Below are positions 53,549 to 64,000 of a DNA stretch of 64,000 nt, in pieces. The stretch's first letter is position 1, and each line of letters starts with the position of its first letter. Location of the stretch: the NCBI GenBank assembly GCA_020912385.1, contig CP087206.1:2790001-2854000 (forward strand). The letters run 5' to 3'. Made by a program: the position numbers and the translations under genes. Source of the stretch: Neofusicoccum parvum (lineage: Eukaryota; Ascomycota; Dothideomycetes; Botryosphaeriales; Botryosphaeriaceae). A model generated the notes under the pieces. It searched no databases, was not told where the DNA came from, and worked only from the letters and a program-made list of their open reading frames with translations.

Positions 53549-55166
53549 TCACGAGTGGGCCGTCTCGGGGGTGTCCTGATGCTTCGCGCTGCTTCCCTTC
53601 TCTCTGAACGTGCTGACAGCCGGGATATCCGCCTTTAAACGAACCTCCTGGGTTGAGTAGGCCTTGGGCGTGAGCTTGATCAGCGTATGCAGGGGGACCT
53701 CCATCCAAGGTGAGCGCTCCTGGGGAACGTTCATGAAGTAGGCGTAGATGCAGCGGAGGATGGCTTGGTGGGTGACGATGAGGATGTTCTCGCTGCGCTC
53801 GAGCTCCATGATGATGGGCTCCAGCCGGATCACCACGTCGCGGTACGACTCGCCGCCTAGGTAGCGGTAGTTGTACTTGTCCTCGTCACGCTGCTTGAAG
53901 TCGTCCGGATACTGCTCCTCAATCTCGGCGTAGGTGAGCCCGTCGCACACGCCCGAGTCAAGCTCGTCCAGCGCCTTCCACTCCAGCTTCTCAAACTCCA
54001 GGAACCGCGCAGTCTGGATCGTGCGCTTCAACGTCGACGTCCACACCGTGAGCTTCCGCCCGTCACCCACGGATTGTTTGACCAGCTCGGGCAGTTTCCG
54101 CGCGTATAGCTCGCCCCGCTCGGAAATGTCGGCGTCGCCTCCGATTTGGCCGGAAAGGTTGTATTTTGACTCGCCGTGCTGCAATAACCCTGTCAGCTGT
54201 GCATTCATCAAGCGCGTTTGGCGGCGCTACATACCCGCGATAGCCAGATGGACCGCGGCTTGATGTGCAGGTTCATCAGATAGTACACCACGCGACTCTG
54301 CAGGTAGTCCCGGATCTTGTTGATGATGACTTGCTTGCCGACGTCGATGAGCTTGACGTAGGTCAGGTCGTACTCGTCCTCGTCGATGGTCTGGTAGACC
54401 TTCTCGTAGTTGCGGATGCGGTTGCGGAAGTCCTGGGCGGCGACCTCGGGATCCTGGCCCTTGTAGTCCGGGCTCGTCGTCTTGACCTCCAGGATGTTCT
54501 GCATTATGAGCTCCTCGTCGTCGCACTTGGACTCGACGAACAGCGTCTGGATGCCCTCCTGCTCGCAGCGCTCCTCTATCCAGCGGCGGCGGCCCTTGGT
54601 GCTGTTGGTGGCGTCGAGGATGGCGACGACGCCCTCGCCCTTGCGGAACCACTTGACCATGTCATTGACGGCGGCCTCGGCGGCGGCCTTGCGCAGGCGC
54701 TCGCCCTCCGGGTTGCTCGTGTCGAAGAAGTCGGCCGAGGGCGTGGGCGTGGCGGTGCGGCGGTACTGACCGACATTGAACGTCTTGGCGCCGATGGAGA
54801 GCCAGTGTAGGTATCGCACGACTGTACGCAGATAAATTGCCCCTGTTAGCCAGTGTTGCCCGAAGCTCTCGCGACATGAGCTGACGCCCCCACATTCCTC
54901 ATGCCACCCCAGCGCCTCCCCCACCCTGCTCACGAGAGCCGCAGCCGAGCCCCGCGAACCCCAGTCTCTCCGTCTCCAGACCCCGGGAACTCACCTTTGG
55001 TGGCAATCAGGCTCTTGCCGCGCGCGGGCAAGCCCACCATCACGACGCAGATTCTTGTGTCCTCGGCCTGGACACCAGAGCCGTTAGTTTTCCTGTTCGG
55101 GCGCGCGAACTCGCCCGGAGGCACCCTGCGCATTTCCTGTCTGAAGACGCCGTTTGTCTCGGCCAT
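53549..55166 (-). CDS. 6-phosphofructo-2-kinase / fructose-2,6-bisphosphatase
   Basis: A bifunctional cytosolic enzyme that makes and removes fructose 2,6-bisphosphate, the allosteric switch of glycolysis. Exons are 54995-55166, 54235-54821 and 53549-54178; 462 residues, as for classic bifunctional forms. The kinase half has the P-loop GLPARGKS (45-52), LHWLSIGAKTFNVGQYRR, FFDTSNPEGERLR, the DATNSTKGRRRWI loop and SPDYKGQDPEVAAQDF. The phosphatase half begins at the splice with SRHGESKYNL, catalytic His254, followed by GGDADISERGELYA, TSTLKRTIQTA, ELDSGVCDGLTYAEIEEQYP and IVTHQAILRCIYAYF. All phosphoglycerate-mutase-fold catalytic residues are present, so both activities are expected. Intron 1 (173 bp) directly follows the P-loop exon. 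The first ATG was used; the N-tail is short, without obvious kinase sites. Confidence 0.95.
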
Positions 55167-57483
55167 GGCGGGCGACGTGGGGGGACGTAAAGCAAAAAGA
55201 AGGCGGGGGGTGCGAGGAAGGCAAAAGAGAGCAGCGACGCGGCGGGCTTAAGAATTGGGCGGCGAGGAGGGCGCGGCGGGGCTGTGTGTAATCAGGAGAC
55301 GGCGAAAGGAGAGGGCGCGGCGGGCCGAGCTGGGTGCGGCTGATGGTCCTGGGGCTTGGGGGGAATTGCTCGACCCGAGACGTTCACGAGGCTCAATTGA
55401 GGCGTGCGCTCGGGTGTGCTCGCGGCTTGGGTCGGGCGGCGGGGTGATTGGCGTGCGGTCCAGCGGCAGGCGGCGTGACAGGCGCGGCAGCTTGGAGGCC
55501 GTGTGGGCGTCCGGCGGCGGTGCTGGGGGCGCGGGGGCAGGCGCGATCGTGAAAGGCGGTAGGAGGGAGAGGTGAGGTGGAGAGAGAGGGAGGGCGCAGC
55601 GCTGGCTTGGATGTGGTGACGGCGTTTGTGGAAGATCGATCTAGCTCGGCATTACAAGGAGCGGCGGGCGGCGGGCGGAGACTCGCGCGTGGGCGTCCAG
55701 CTTGATCGTCCCTTCGCACATGCTCATGCTCCCTCACCACCTCCACTGCCGCTGCGCTGCCGCTGCCCAGCGCCGCCCACGCCCGCCCGCCCGGCCGCTG
55801 CTGCTTAGGCCCCGCACCCCGGCCGCACGCCGCACGCCGCCTGGCGCACGGCGGACGGCTGGCCGGCGCGCAGGCGCGTCCGGAGCGATATGCGCGGCGG
55901 CGGGCGGGCAGTGACGCAGGCCGCGGCGATGTCGCAGGCGTTGCAGGACCCTTCCCGTGACGCGCTCTCCAATAATCCCGGTGGGGGCTGGGCCCGGGTG
56001 CTGCATCATTGTGTGGGCCTGGGCTGCGGCGCTGCCCCTTGGGCCAGGTGCCAGGGCTGCGCGCCGGAGTCGACGGTTTTTCGGCGTGTCGTGTGCCTCG
56101 AAAGCTTTGATCGACGCGCTGCGCGCCCGCGCGCCCGGCCAAAGTTCGCCGACTCTCGGGAGCGGCTGGCGGAGGGACGGTCGTGTGCTGGGCCAGACGG
56201 CCAAATCCATGCGCGCCCGGGATGGGCCAGCGATCCCCGCCGACCAAAATAGCAGGGGCAGACGCTCAAGGGAACACCACTCACCATGACAATGCTGTAG
56301 TTCGTCGCCACGGCGAACCCGCTGCTGCCCGGCCTTGCTGCCGCCATCGTTCGCGCGCCCGCTTGCTGCTGCCCGTTTTTCCGCCGCTGCGCAACCCGTT
56401 TTCCGATGCCGTTCGTGTCAGCCCGAATGCTCGAGCTCCTGCAGCTTCAGAAAAAAAAAGTTCCGCGGCGGCCAAAGCTCCCGTCCCGGGTTCTGGTGCC
56501 TGACGAGCTGGCTGACCGGTTCGTGTCCAGCCGCTGTTCCGCGGCGGCGCGTCGGCTCCTGCTCCTGCTGCTGCGTGCCCGGAGGCCCTGGGGGAAAGAG
56601 ATGCCGCCGCCTGCCGCTTCGCTCGGTGTGCGTGAGCCTGGGTCTGGATTCGTTGGAGATAGGGGCGCAATCGGGGGACAGCTCAACGCCTGGCCCACCG
56701 CCTTTTCCTCGCTGTGTCCAGCCGTCGCAGTGCTCCGCAGCTGCTGGGGCCGGCAAATGTGCTGTTGTAGCTCGGGACTTGAGGGCGCCGGAGGGTGGAG
56801 GGGAGATGCCGTCGCGCAGGTCGAGGGCGGAGGGGTTTGTTTATCTGGACAGGTCTAATCTGGTAGATCTCTCTGACGCACTGCGCAACCCAGCGGGCTG
56901 CGCGGCGGGAGAAAGTCTCGGAAACCAAGCTGCGCTTCTCCTCGCTTCCGCCCTCTCTTATCGCCCAGCGCAACACAACGTATCAAGCTTGCAGAACGCC
57001 TGACCCGCCGCCCGCCAATGGGAGAGGGGGGGTGCCCACGCCTCACGCCTGCAGTCAGGCTGAGCAGTCTTGCCCCGAGCTCTCAACACTCCCAACAAGC
57101 TTTCCGCGGGGCTACGCCCGAGTTTCACGCTCTAACCATATATCGCTCGACATCCATGCCATTGCGCAGCCCTATGTCGATGGGTATCTAGCCATGCTAT
57201 ATACAGAATGCCTTGCTCGTGTCGCGCAAAAGAAGCAAGCCAGCAAAAGCCAGACAGCCCACCAAAAGAGAAATCCCCGTCCACATCATACACCCCAGCC
57301 CCGCTCTACCCGCGCCTAAACAAAATACTAAGCAATACCATTACCTTTCGTCTTGGCCGTGGCTGTGCCATCATCGTGAGCTCGTGCAGAGAGTGAAATA
57401 TAAGCCCAAGGCAACGCCTGTCGTGTGCTGAAGAATCCCTTTCCCGCCGCTTTTTGTTCTTCGTATCCCGTGTCGTCTCGCAT
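55167..57483. other. GC-rich upstream region of PFK-2 gene
   Basis: About 2.3 kb between the PFK-2 start and the Rxt3 stop. 55200-57050 is GC-rich with Arg/Ala/Pro-coding spurious frames on both strands and a CCAAT box near 57015 (GCCAATGG). 57120-57480 is less GC-rich and probably the Rxt3 3' UTR. No gene is supported. Confidence 0.45.
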
Positions 57484-60400
57484 TCAAGCAACTGCCTGCG
57501 CCTGACCCATCCTCATTCCTTGCGAAACCTCCCCGTCCGCCCTGTTCCCATCCCTCCCGCCTCCGCTAGTCAACAGCGCCACCAAACTTTGCGCCGCTGC
57601 CAGCCTCTCTCTCCTGGCCGCTCCACTGCGCTCTTCGCCCCTCTTCGTCATCTCATCGTCCACCCATTCCACCCTGTCGATCTTGAAGCTGCACCCTTCG
57701 TGCCGCTTCCGCGTGTGACTCTTGATGCCGTAGCAGACGCTGCCCTTGTACTCTGTAAGGCACGGCAGGATCGTCACCGTCACATGCGCATCGAAGCCTG
57801 TGGGTGGAGGCGCCGGGGGCGCCGGCTTCGACACTAGTGGTTGGGACGGATCAGCCTCAGATGGAGGCTCGCTACCGCCGTTAATGCGCGGGTCCAGCAT
57901 GTTGACGTCGACGTCCTCGGGCCAGGCACCACGGATCCAACCTGAGTGCACAGCCGCCGCAACTACATCCGAGTCGTGCGTGTAGATTTCCGAACCCCAC
58001 AGCTGCCGACTTACAACGATCACGTCTCGCTGCCTCTCGCTAAGGTAGTAGCGCGGGATGCGAACAGTAAGCGTGCAATTCTCCTTCCCCGAGTAATCAG
58101 GCAGCGCAGATGGAATGGTCCGGAATCCGTATCGATCATCGATGCTGGTGTTCTTCGAGGGAGGCGGAGCTGTTGTTGCTTCGTAAACAACACTACCGAG
58201 GTGGTAACGTGGCATGTCCTTGACTTTGTCGAGAACAGCCTGGCTGTTGATTTCGACGATTGGTTTGGTGGGCGGAATCGGAGGAACACTGGTCGTCACC
58301 CTTGGCGCATGATGGTGATGATGGTGGTGATGTGCCGGGTGGGGTGCGTGGTGATGGTGATGGTGGTGATGCGCTGGCGGCACGATTGATGCTACGTTTT
58401 GACTCTGTGCACCGTTCATCTTGCTGAAAGAAGTAGGCGTCGTGCTTGCTTGATGGGTTGCGGCCGCCATGCTTTGCTCGTCCTCGGGACGGTGGTGGTG
58501 ACTGCAGATTGGTTAGCCGAAATGTCATTGTTAAATACAGACGGACGTACTGGTGGCTGTACAAGTGATGATGGTGATGGCCTGGGTGATTATGCTTCGG
58601 GCGCTTTGCGTTCCGCTGGCCAGCAAGACTTGGAGTCATTCTGCCATCATTGCTATCGCTTTCTAGCCTGCCTTCCTCGTCCTTTACCTTCCGGCTCCTC
58701 CTCGCCCCACGAGAACCCGTCCGGCCAAGTGGATCCAAATCACCAGAGTCTCCATGAGCCATCGAGTCCCGGTTCTGGGGGAAGGGGCTCCCACGAGTTG
58801 GCGTCGCCGAGCCATGTGGCGCACTGACTAGACCACTTCCCAATCCCGAGAACATACGTCCAAACTCATTCTTGATGCTTGGGTCTCCGCCCGGAACAAC
58901 TGGCTGTGCCTGTGCGCCCTGTACGGCTTGAGGTAGAGGTGATGCACGTCCAGTTCGTCTCGCCTCGGGACTGACTCCCAGGAACGAGCGCGACTTCTGC
59001 ATTTCCTCCCCTTGCGGTTTGGGATGATATTCATACGAGGAAGACCTCGGGGCGTATCCGTTGTGTCCTTGATGACCGAGCTGATCGTTTCTTCTCCTGT
59101 CCATGCTGCTCGGATCCGACGTTGGCGGGCTTTGATAATGCTCAGCCATTCGTCTAGTCGATTCGTGACTAAGCGGGAATCTCTGATGGTTGTCTGCAGC
59201 TGAAACATGGACACCGGTCGCCCCCCGGTTGATACCCATCATCGGGCCTGAAGCCGTTCCTGGGGTACTGCGGGGTCCGTGCTGGAAGGGATCCCGGTGC
59301 TCCTCTATGTGATGCTGGGCAGTTTCACCTGCAGCGTGCGACCGTGGCTGTGGGTGCCAAAACAAACTCCTCGGTGGTTGACCGGTGGCCGGTTGAGGCT
59401 GGGCGACGTTGGTCCGTTGCCTGTCCGGAGCGTCGAAAATCGAATGAGACAGAGGCTGCACCGTCGATGGACGCTCTCTTCCACTAGTATCCAATCGAGA
59501 AGTGTCACCAGGATTGGAGCCACCAGGCCGTCCTTGATACGCGTGTTCCTGAGCTGCTCTGCGCTCCTCCTCGGAATGCGCAAAAAAGGCGCGTCTGGCG
59601 CTGGCTGCATCGTAAAGATCCCGCGCATCGGCCTGGGTCGAGGGAGGAGGGTGGCTAGGCTGGCTGTTCGGTCTGGGCGGCGCGGAAGACGCGCCCGGGC
59701 GGGGGTCCGCACTGCTGGGCTCGCTCCGGGAAGGTTGGTGATGGTATTGTGTGCTTGTTTGCAAAGATGGTGGCTTGTAAGGCTGCGATGCGGGGGGGAG
59801 TCCTTGACGTTGCGCCTCGGGGGAAGCGGTTGGTGGCCCTGCAAAAGATCGAGGGGGGGAGCCAGAGCTGTAGGTGGGGCGGTCCGAGGGCCTGCTGGCG
59901 GGAGGATACTGGTCCGGAGTCTCTGGCCGTCGGTACTGAGAGTAGTCCATCCTGGGACCGCCGACAAGGTTCCTGCGCGGAGAGGGCGGCTGCATGGCGT
60001 GCATGCTAGGTGAGGGTGCAGCGGTGGAGGTTGGGGGAGAGTAGTGCGACTGCGACTGGCGTGACGCAGCGGCTGACTCAAAGCCGCCCATCAGGGAGGA
60101 GATTGACATGTTGCTGGATCGCGGCGGTCCCACCAGGCTGGGCAAATCCCGGCCGGTGGAGAACGGTGGCGGAGGTGGCCCTCGCTGGGCAGCAAAGTGC
60201 GGCAGAGGACTGCTCTGCTGGGGAGACGAGGGCGGCGGCATGTGCCGATTGCTGAACGAGGGGGGCGGCGGAGGGGGATCACGTGCAGCTGTGGTGAAGA
60301 TTAACGTCGAGTCGAGGGAGCTGGCGTGGATCAGGGGCTGTGCGACAGGACACCTACCAGCGTAATACTGCGGAGGACTGGCGCCGCCAAGCGATCGCCG

Positions 60401-61494
60401 GCGCTGCGTCTCGAAGGCATAGGGGACGTGCCCCTGGCCATTGGGGCCCTGGGTGAGACTGGGCGGCGGGGGCGGCGGCGCCGAGTTCTGGTGCGGACGC
60501 GTGGTGGTGGAGGACGATGGGTTGGCCTGCGGCGGCGGCTGGTCTCGCGCCTGGTGCTGCAGTTGTTGGTCGTGGGCGTGGGGCGTTCCTGTTGTGTCCG
60601 AACTTAGCGCGATCTCATCCGGCGGAAGCATGCCTAGCGTGCGCAGGGGTCGGGGCCTAGCGTGCCGCGCCCGCGGGTGTGGAGCACAGGAGCGAGCGAG
60701 CAGCGCACCAGGCTCGCAGGGCCAAAATCCACGCAGAGACAGTCCGGCTGCTGCGTGCACATGTCCCAGCCGCCAATGCCTGCAGCGTGCGGCGAGCTGT
60801 GAGGTGGCCGAGCGGGGAAGCCCCGGGGGCGTGCGCAAACAGCCGGGGCCGGTGCTTGCAGGCCTGCAGCCGCGACAGTCACCCACCGCGACATGCATGC
60901 TGTGGAGCTGGCTGCCAGCGCAGGCTCGGGCCTGAGACCACGCGGCCTCCAGCGCCGATATGGGCTGTCTGCTGGAACGTTTGAGGCGCGCCGGGCCGCC
61001 GTCAGGCATTCGCATGCCGGCCCACGGCGCCTGGCGGCCCGTCTCCCGAGCTCCCAGCGCCAGCGCTGCGTCGTTCATATCCAGAGACTCTCCGCATCGG
61101 CTCCAGAGCCCGCTGGCTGCGTGCCGCGGCCTGCCAGCAGCCTGGCCTCGGGTGGCGGGGGTGCTGCGTGCGTGCTGTGTGCGTCTCAAGTCCCAGAAAA
61201 GCGAAAGTCCCTACCGTTGTTGCTCCCCCATCCGCCTCCTGCACTCTCTCTGCTCGACATGCCGTAGCTTCCTCTGCGCTGCTGGGTGGCGGCAGGCAGG
61301 AAGGGATCGCGGCGCGAGAACGGATCGGAAAAGGGCACGTGGACGGGCGGCTGCGATGCCTGGGCCGGCTGGTACTGCGGATAGGAGGGGTGCGGCGGCG
61401 GCGCGGCGGTGGTGCTGGGGTGGTGGTTCGGGTTGTGGATGAGCGGGCGGTCTTGCGGCCGCTGCGGAGGGCCCTGTGGCTGTCGCGCGTCCAT
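57484..61494 (-). CDS. rxt3: Rxt3-domain protein, histone deacetylase (Rpd3L-type) complex subunit
   Basis: Rxt3 is a nuclear subunit of the large Rpd3 histone deacetylase complex, a transcriptional repressor. Exons are 61215-61494, 60358-60633, 58551-60288 and 57484-58501; 1103 residues. Residues 1-750 are Pro/Ser/Gln-rich and disordered, with poly-Pro runs. A basic patch (GARRSRKVKDEEGR, RNAKRPKHNH) and His tracts straddle the last intron, and two more His8 runs follow it. The Rxt3 domain spans about 845-1040: VKDMPRYHLGSVVYEA, VRIPRYYLSERQRDVIVVSR, GSEIYTHDSDVVAAAVHSGW and the closing YGIKSHTRKRHEG. Intron 1 is 581 bp, long for this window. The start at 61494 (MDARQPQGPP) was chosen because the downstream frame alone has no proper start. 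Introns 1 and 2 lie in low-complexity sequence and are less certain than the domain itself. Confidence 0.88.
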
Positions 61495-62339
61495 GATGCG
61501 TCGACGGGGCGGTGGAGCGAAGCGGTGGGCGTGGCGAGGACGTGTGGGCTCGGTCAGCGACGACGGGCGTGCTGCATTGCGGGCAGCGGGCGGGAGGCGG
61601 TCGGCGGTCGCGGTCGCGGGCTCGCGGCCGTGGTGTGGTGGAGGCGTGGTGAGCTGCGAGGAGTGCGAGACAGCAGACGGGCACACGGGCTAGGAGGAGC
61701 TTTGCAGGGCCGCTAGAGCAGACAAACTAGTTTACGGTTGCCCACACAGATCAGAGCCCGGCGGCCCGTGCGCACCCTGCCCCAGCAGGCGCCGCCTGGG
61801 GTCGATGCACAAAGTCGCGCGGTCGGCCCGCCGAGAGCCGCGCCAGCGCTCAAGGGCCGCGGTGCTCTCTGCCTGTGACATCGACGGCGCGCCTGGTCCC
61901 GCGGTGCCTGGTGATCATGCGAACGGCACGCTGCCCGCCCCCGACGAGCGCCAGCCCCGGGCGCCGCGAGTGGAGGCGCTGGCGCTGCGAAACGCTCCGC
62001 CGCGGCCAGAGCGCCAGCGCGCGCCCGCTCGGTGGATCGCCGCGCGCTTCACCGGCGCCCGCGCGGTCGCGCGTGGCCCGCCCGCGACTCAGGCGGTCAG
62101 CCGCGATAACAAAACAACGGTCCGTCTGCTGCTCGTCCTGTCCCCATAGCACCCCCCATAAATAGCTAGCCACGCGCTTGACCTGCCGCCGCCGCCTGCT
62201 CCGTCGCACCATCAGCGCTCCCGGACGCAAATGCACCGGCTGCCCAGCCCGCTGCTGCCGCGACACGTCCTGGTCCCCGCTGCCCAGCGCCGCGCGCTCA
62301 ACGCTCGCCGAGACCTCACCGCATCCCACGAGCGAACCA
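61495..62339. other. Divergent promoter, Rxt3 gene and Btn1
   Basis: About 850 bp, GC-rich. A TATA-like ATAAATAG lies at about 62158-62165, 180 bases before the Btn1 ATG. No coding frame is supported. Confidence 0.45.
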
Positions 62340-63943
62340 ATGCTCCCCATGCCCGGCACGCCAGCTGCATCATGGGCCGTGTACCAGGCAAAGCTCACCT
62401 CGCTATTTGAGGGCGCCGACCCACGCGTCTGCGCCGCCTTCTGGCTCTTCGGTACGCTTCCCTTGTCCGCCAGCACCACGCTCATCTCGCTTTCATCTCG
62501 CTCCTGGCTCGCCCCTACCGCGCTGTCCCCCGCCCGACCAACGTGCGCTGACTCTGCAGGCCTCATCAACAATGTCCTCTACGTCATCATCCTCTCCGCC
62601 GCCGTCGATCTGGTCGGCCCTGCCGTCCCCAAGGGCGTCGTCCTGCTCGCCGATGTCATTCCCTCCTTCATTACCAAGTTGATCGCGCCGTACTTCATCC
62701 ACAAAGTGCCATACTCGGTCCGTGTTTTCGTGTTCGTGGGGCTCTCCACGGCGGGCATGCTGCTGATAGCCCTGACACCGGCAACGCGCGACGGCGGAGC
62801 CATCGGCATCCGCATGCTGGGCATCATCTTTGCGAGCTTAAGCTCTGGCGGCGGCGAGCTGAGTTTCCTAGGCCTGACACACTATTACGGGCACTTTAGC
62901 CTGGCTGCTTGGGGCAGCGGAACAGGAGGTGCAGGCCTGGTGGGCGCCGGCGCCTATGTGCTCGCGACCACCACCATCGGCTTGAGCGTGCGCACCAGCC
63001 TTCTTGCGTTTTCCTTTTTGCCTGTGATTATGCTCGCAACTTTCTTCCTGATTCTACCGAGAGGCCCGCTGCAAACGTCTGCCAGACAGGCCGAATATGA
63101 GCGGCTGGAAGCCGATGACGATGCGGACGAAGACGGCCTCAGAGACCCGCTCGAGGAAAGCGACGGTCTGTTGAGTGCCTCCATGATGTCAGCTTCTGGA
63201 CGGAGTTTCACATCCTTGCAGTCACGACGAAGCAGGATCTGGAGTAGCGTACGGGCTAACCTAAACCGATCTAGGCACCTGGTTGTTCCCTAGTAAGTGC
63301 CTGCTCTCCCCCTTCTATTTTCCGTTGCCTGTGTTATGCTTTCATGCCCTATGCGACCTGTGACATCCCGTGTCTACTCTGTCCCGCCGGTAAGCATTGG
63401 CTATCTCCCTGCTGATTCAGCCCTACGCAACCTAGCATGCTCCCTCTCCTCCTTGTCTATATTGCCGAGTATACCATCAACCAGGGCGTCGCGCCAACTC
63501 TCCTTTTCCCGATATCGTCCAGCCCCTTCTCCGAATATCGGGCTTTCTATCCAACATACAACGCCATCTACCAAGTCGGTGTCTTCATCTCTCGTAGCTC
63601 GACCCCCTTCTTCCGCATCCACAACCTCTACCTCCCTTCGTTCCTGCAGGTTGCCAATCTTGCGCTCCTCACGGCCCATGCCGTCTGGGACTTCATCCCC
63701 TCTGTCTGGTTCATTTTCTTCATCGTCTTCTGGGAAGGTTTGCTGGGTGGTTTGGTGTACGTGAGCACATTTGCGGAGATCATAGACAATGTGCCCAAAG
63801 GCGAGCGCGAGTTCAGCCTCAGCGCGACAAGCGTCAGTGACTCGGCGGGTATTTGTGCCGCGGGCTTCTTGGGCATGGCGTTTGAGGTCTGGCTGTGTAA
63901 CTGGCAAGTTGCACACGGGAGGGATTACTGTAAGAGGGCTTGA
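62340..63943 (+). CDS. btn1: Btn1/CLN3 vacuolar membrane protein (battenin)
   Basis: Btn1 is the fungal homologue of human CLN3, a multi-helix vacuolar/lysosomal membrane protein linked to vacuolar pH and basic amino-acid balance. Exons are 62340-62451, 62560-63292 and 63436-63943; 450 residues, normal for the family. Landmarks are [92 protein letters not shown], then after an acidic, Ser-rich cytosolic loop [40 protein letters not shown] and [12 protein letters not shown] at the C-terminus. The SSGGGELSF and GSGTG motifs are family hallmarks. Intron 2 (143 bp) splits the Tyr codon of [11 protein letters not shown]; an internal GGTAAGC at 63389 leaves room for a different splice, but the chosen one restores the conserved sequence exactly. 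The first ATG gives the conserved [10 protein letters not shown] start. Confidence 0.95.
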
Positions 63944-64000
63944 ACCTACTTACTTGCTCGGTAGACACCTGTGTATTGAAGTCCGTTTCATGTTTGTGTC

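Noticed and set aside
60634..61189. Continuation of the Rxt3 reading frame upstream through intron 1
   Set aside because: It opens without a good ATG and is Cys/Arg/Trp-rich, unlike the rest of the protein; splicing to the 61494 start gives a consistent disordered N-terminus.
1..64000. tRNA, 5S rRNA, CRISPR arrays, transposase or reverse-transcriptase domains
   Set aside because: Reading for conserved box motifs, repeat-spacer patterns and catalytic motifs gave no convincing hit. A covariance or profile search could still find a weak one.

Overview
The window is nuclear DNA from a filamentous ascomycete (Pezizomycotina). The genes are split by short introns, mostly 47-110 bp, with GT(A/G)NGT donors, CTRAC-type branch motifs and CAG/TAG acceptors. 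The gene families are fungal: a Zn2Cys6 regulator, a YAT-type amino-acid permease, DHA1-like MFS carriers, Btn1 and Rxt3. There are no operons, no bacterial ribosome-binding logic and no CRISPR array. All gene models were built by hand from reading frames, splice signals and family conservation, and each joined model stays in frame from ATG to stop.

Layout. From 1 to 8.3 kb there are four metabolic or transport genes: the 5' part of a secreted agmatinase-family ureohydrolase (minus), a MATE exporter (minus), and two MFS carriers (plus). A 1.1 kb divergent promoter lies between the MATE gene and the first MFS gene. From 8.3 to 14 kb there is a small three-helix membrane protein and an intronless 899-residue Zn2Cys6 regulator. 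From 14 to 21.8 kb lies a long gene-poor stretch, very GC-rich at first; I support only one small Gly/Ser/Cys gene in it (17.2-17.7 kb), plus a 31-base G run. From 21.8 to 28.2 kb are a five-exon FAD-dependent oxidoreductase, a HAD-type dehalogenase and an eight-exon amino-acid permease with an 8-bp microexon. From 28.2 to 34.8 kb is another gene-poor block with one lysine-rich ORF and several repeats. From 34.8 to 42.5 kb are a 70-residue basic protein, a selenium-binding protein/methanethiol oxidase, a U2 spliceosomal RNA gene with a TATA box, and the urease accessory GTPase UreG. From 46.2 to 47.4 kb is an unrecognised membrane protein. From 47.4 to 53.5 kb is a second desert, GC-rich then AT-rich. 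From 53.5 to 64 kb are a bifunctional 6-phosphofructo-2-kinase/fructose-2,6-bisphosphatase, an Rxt3-family subunit of an Rpd3L-type deacetylase complex, and, divergently, Btn1/CLN3.

How the genes relate. Most are independent housekeeping or accessory genes. Several touch nitrogen handling (agmatinase family, amine/amino-acid FAD oxidase, amino-acid permease, UreG), but they are spread over 42 kb, so I treat this as a loose theme and not a cluster. I found no convincing new multi-gene system. The observations most worth a second look are a pair of 75-79 bp hairpin elements 8.7 kb apart with nearly identical arms, the U2 RNA gene with an unusual base beside its branch-site recognition motif, and the small two-exon Cys/Gly gene.
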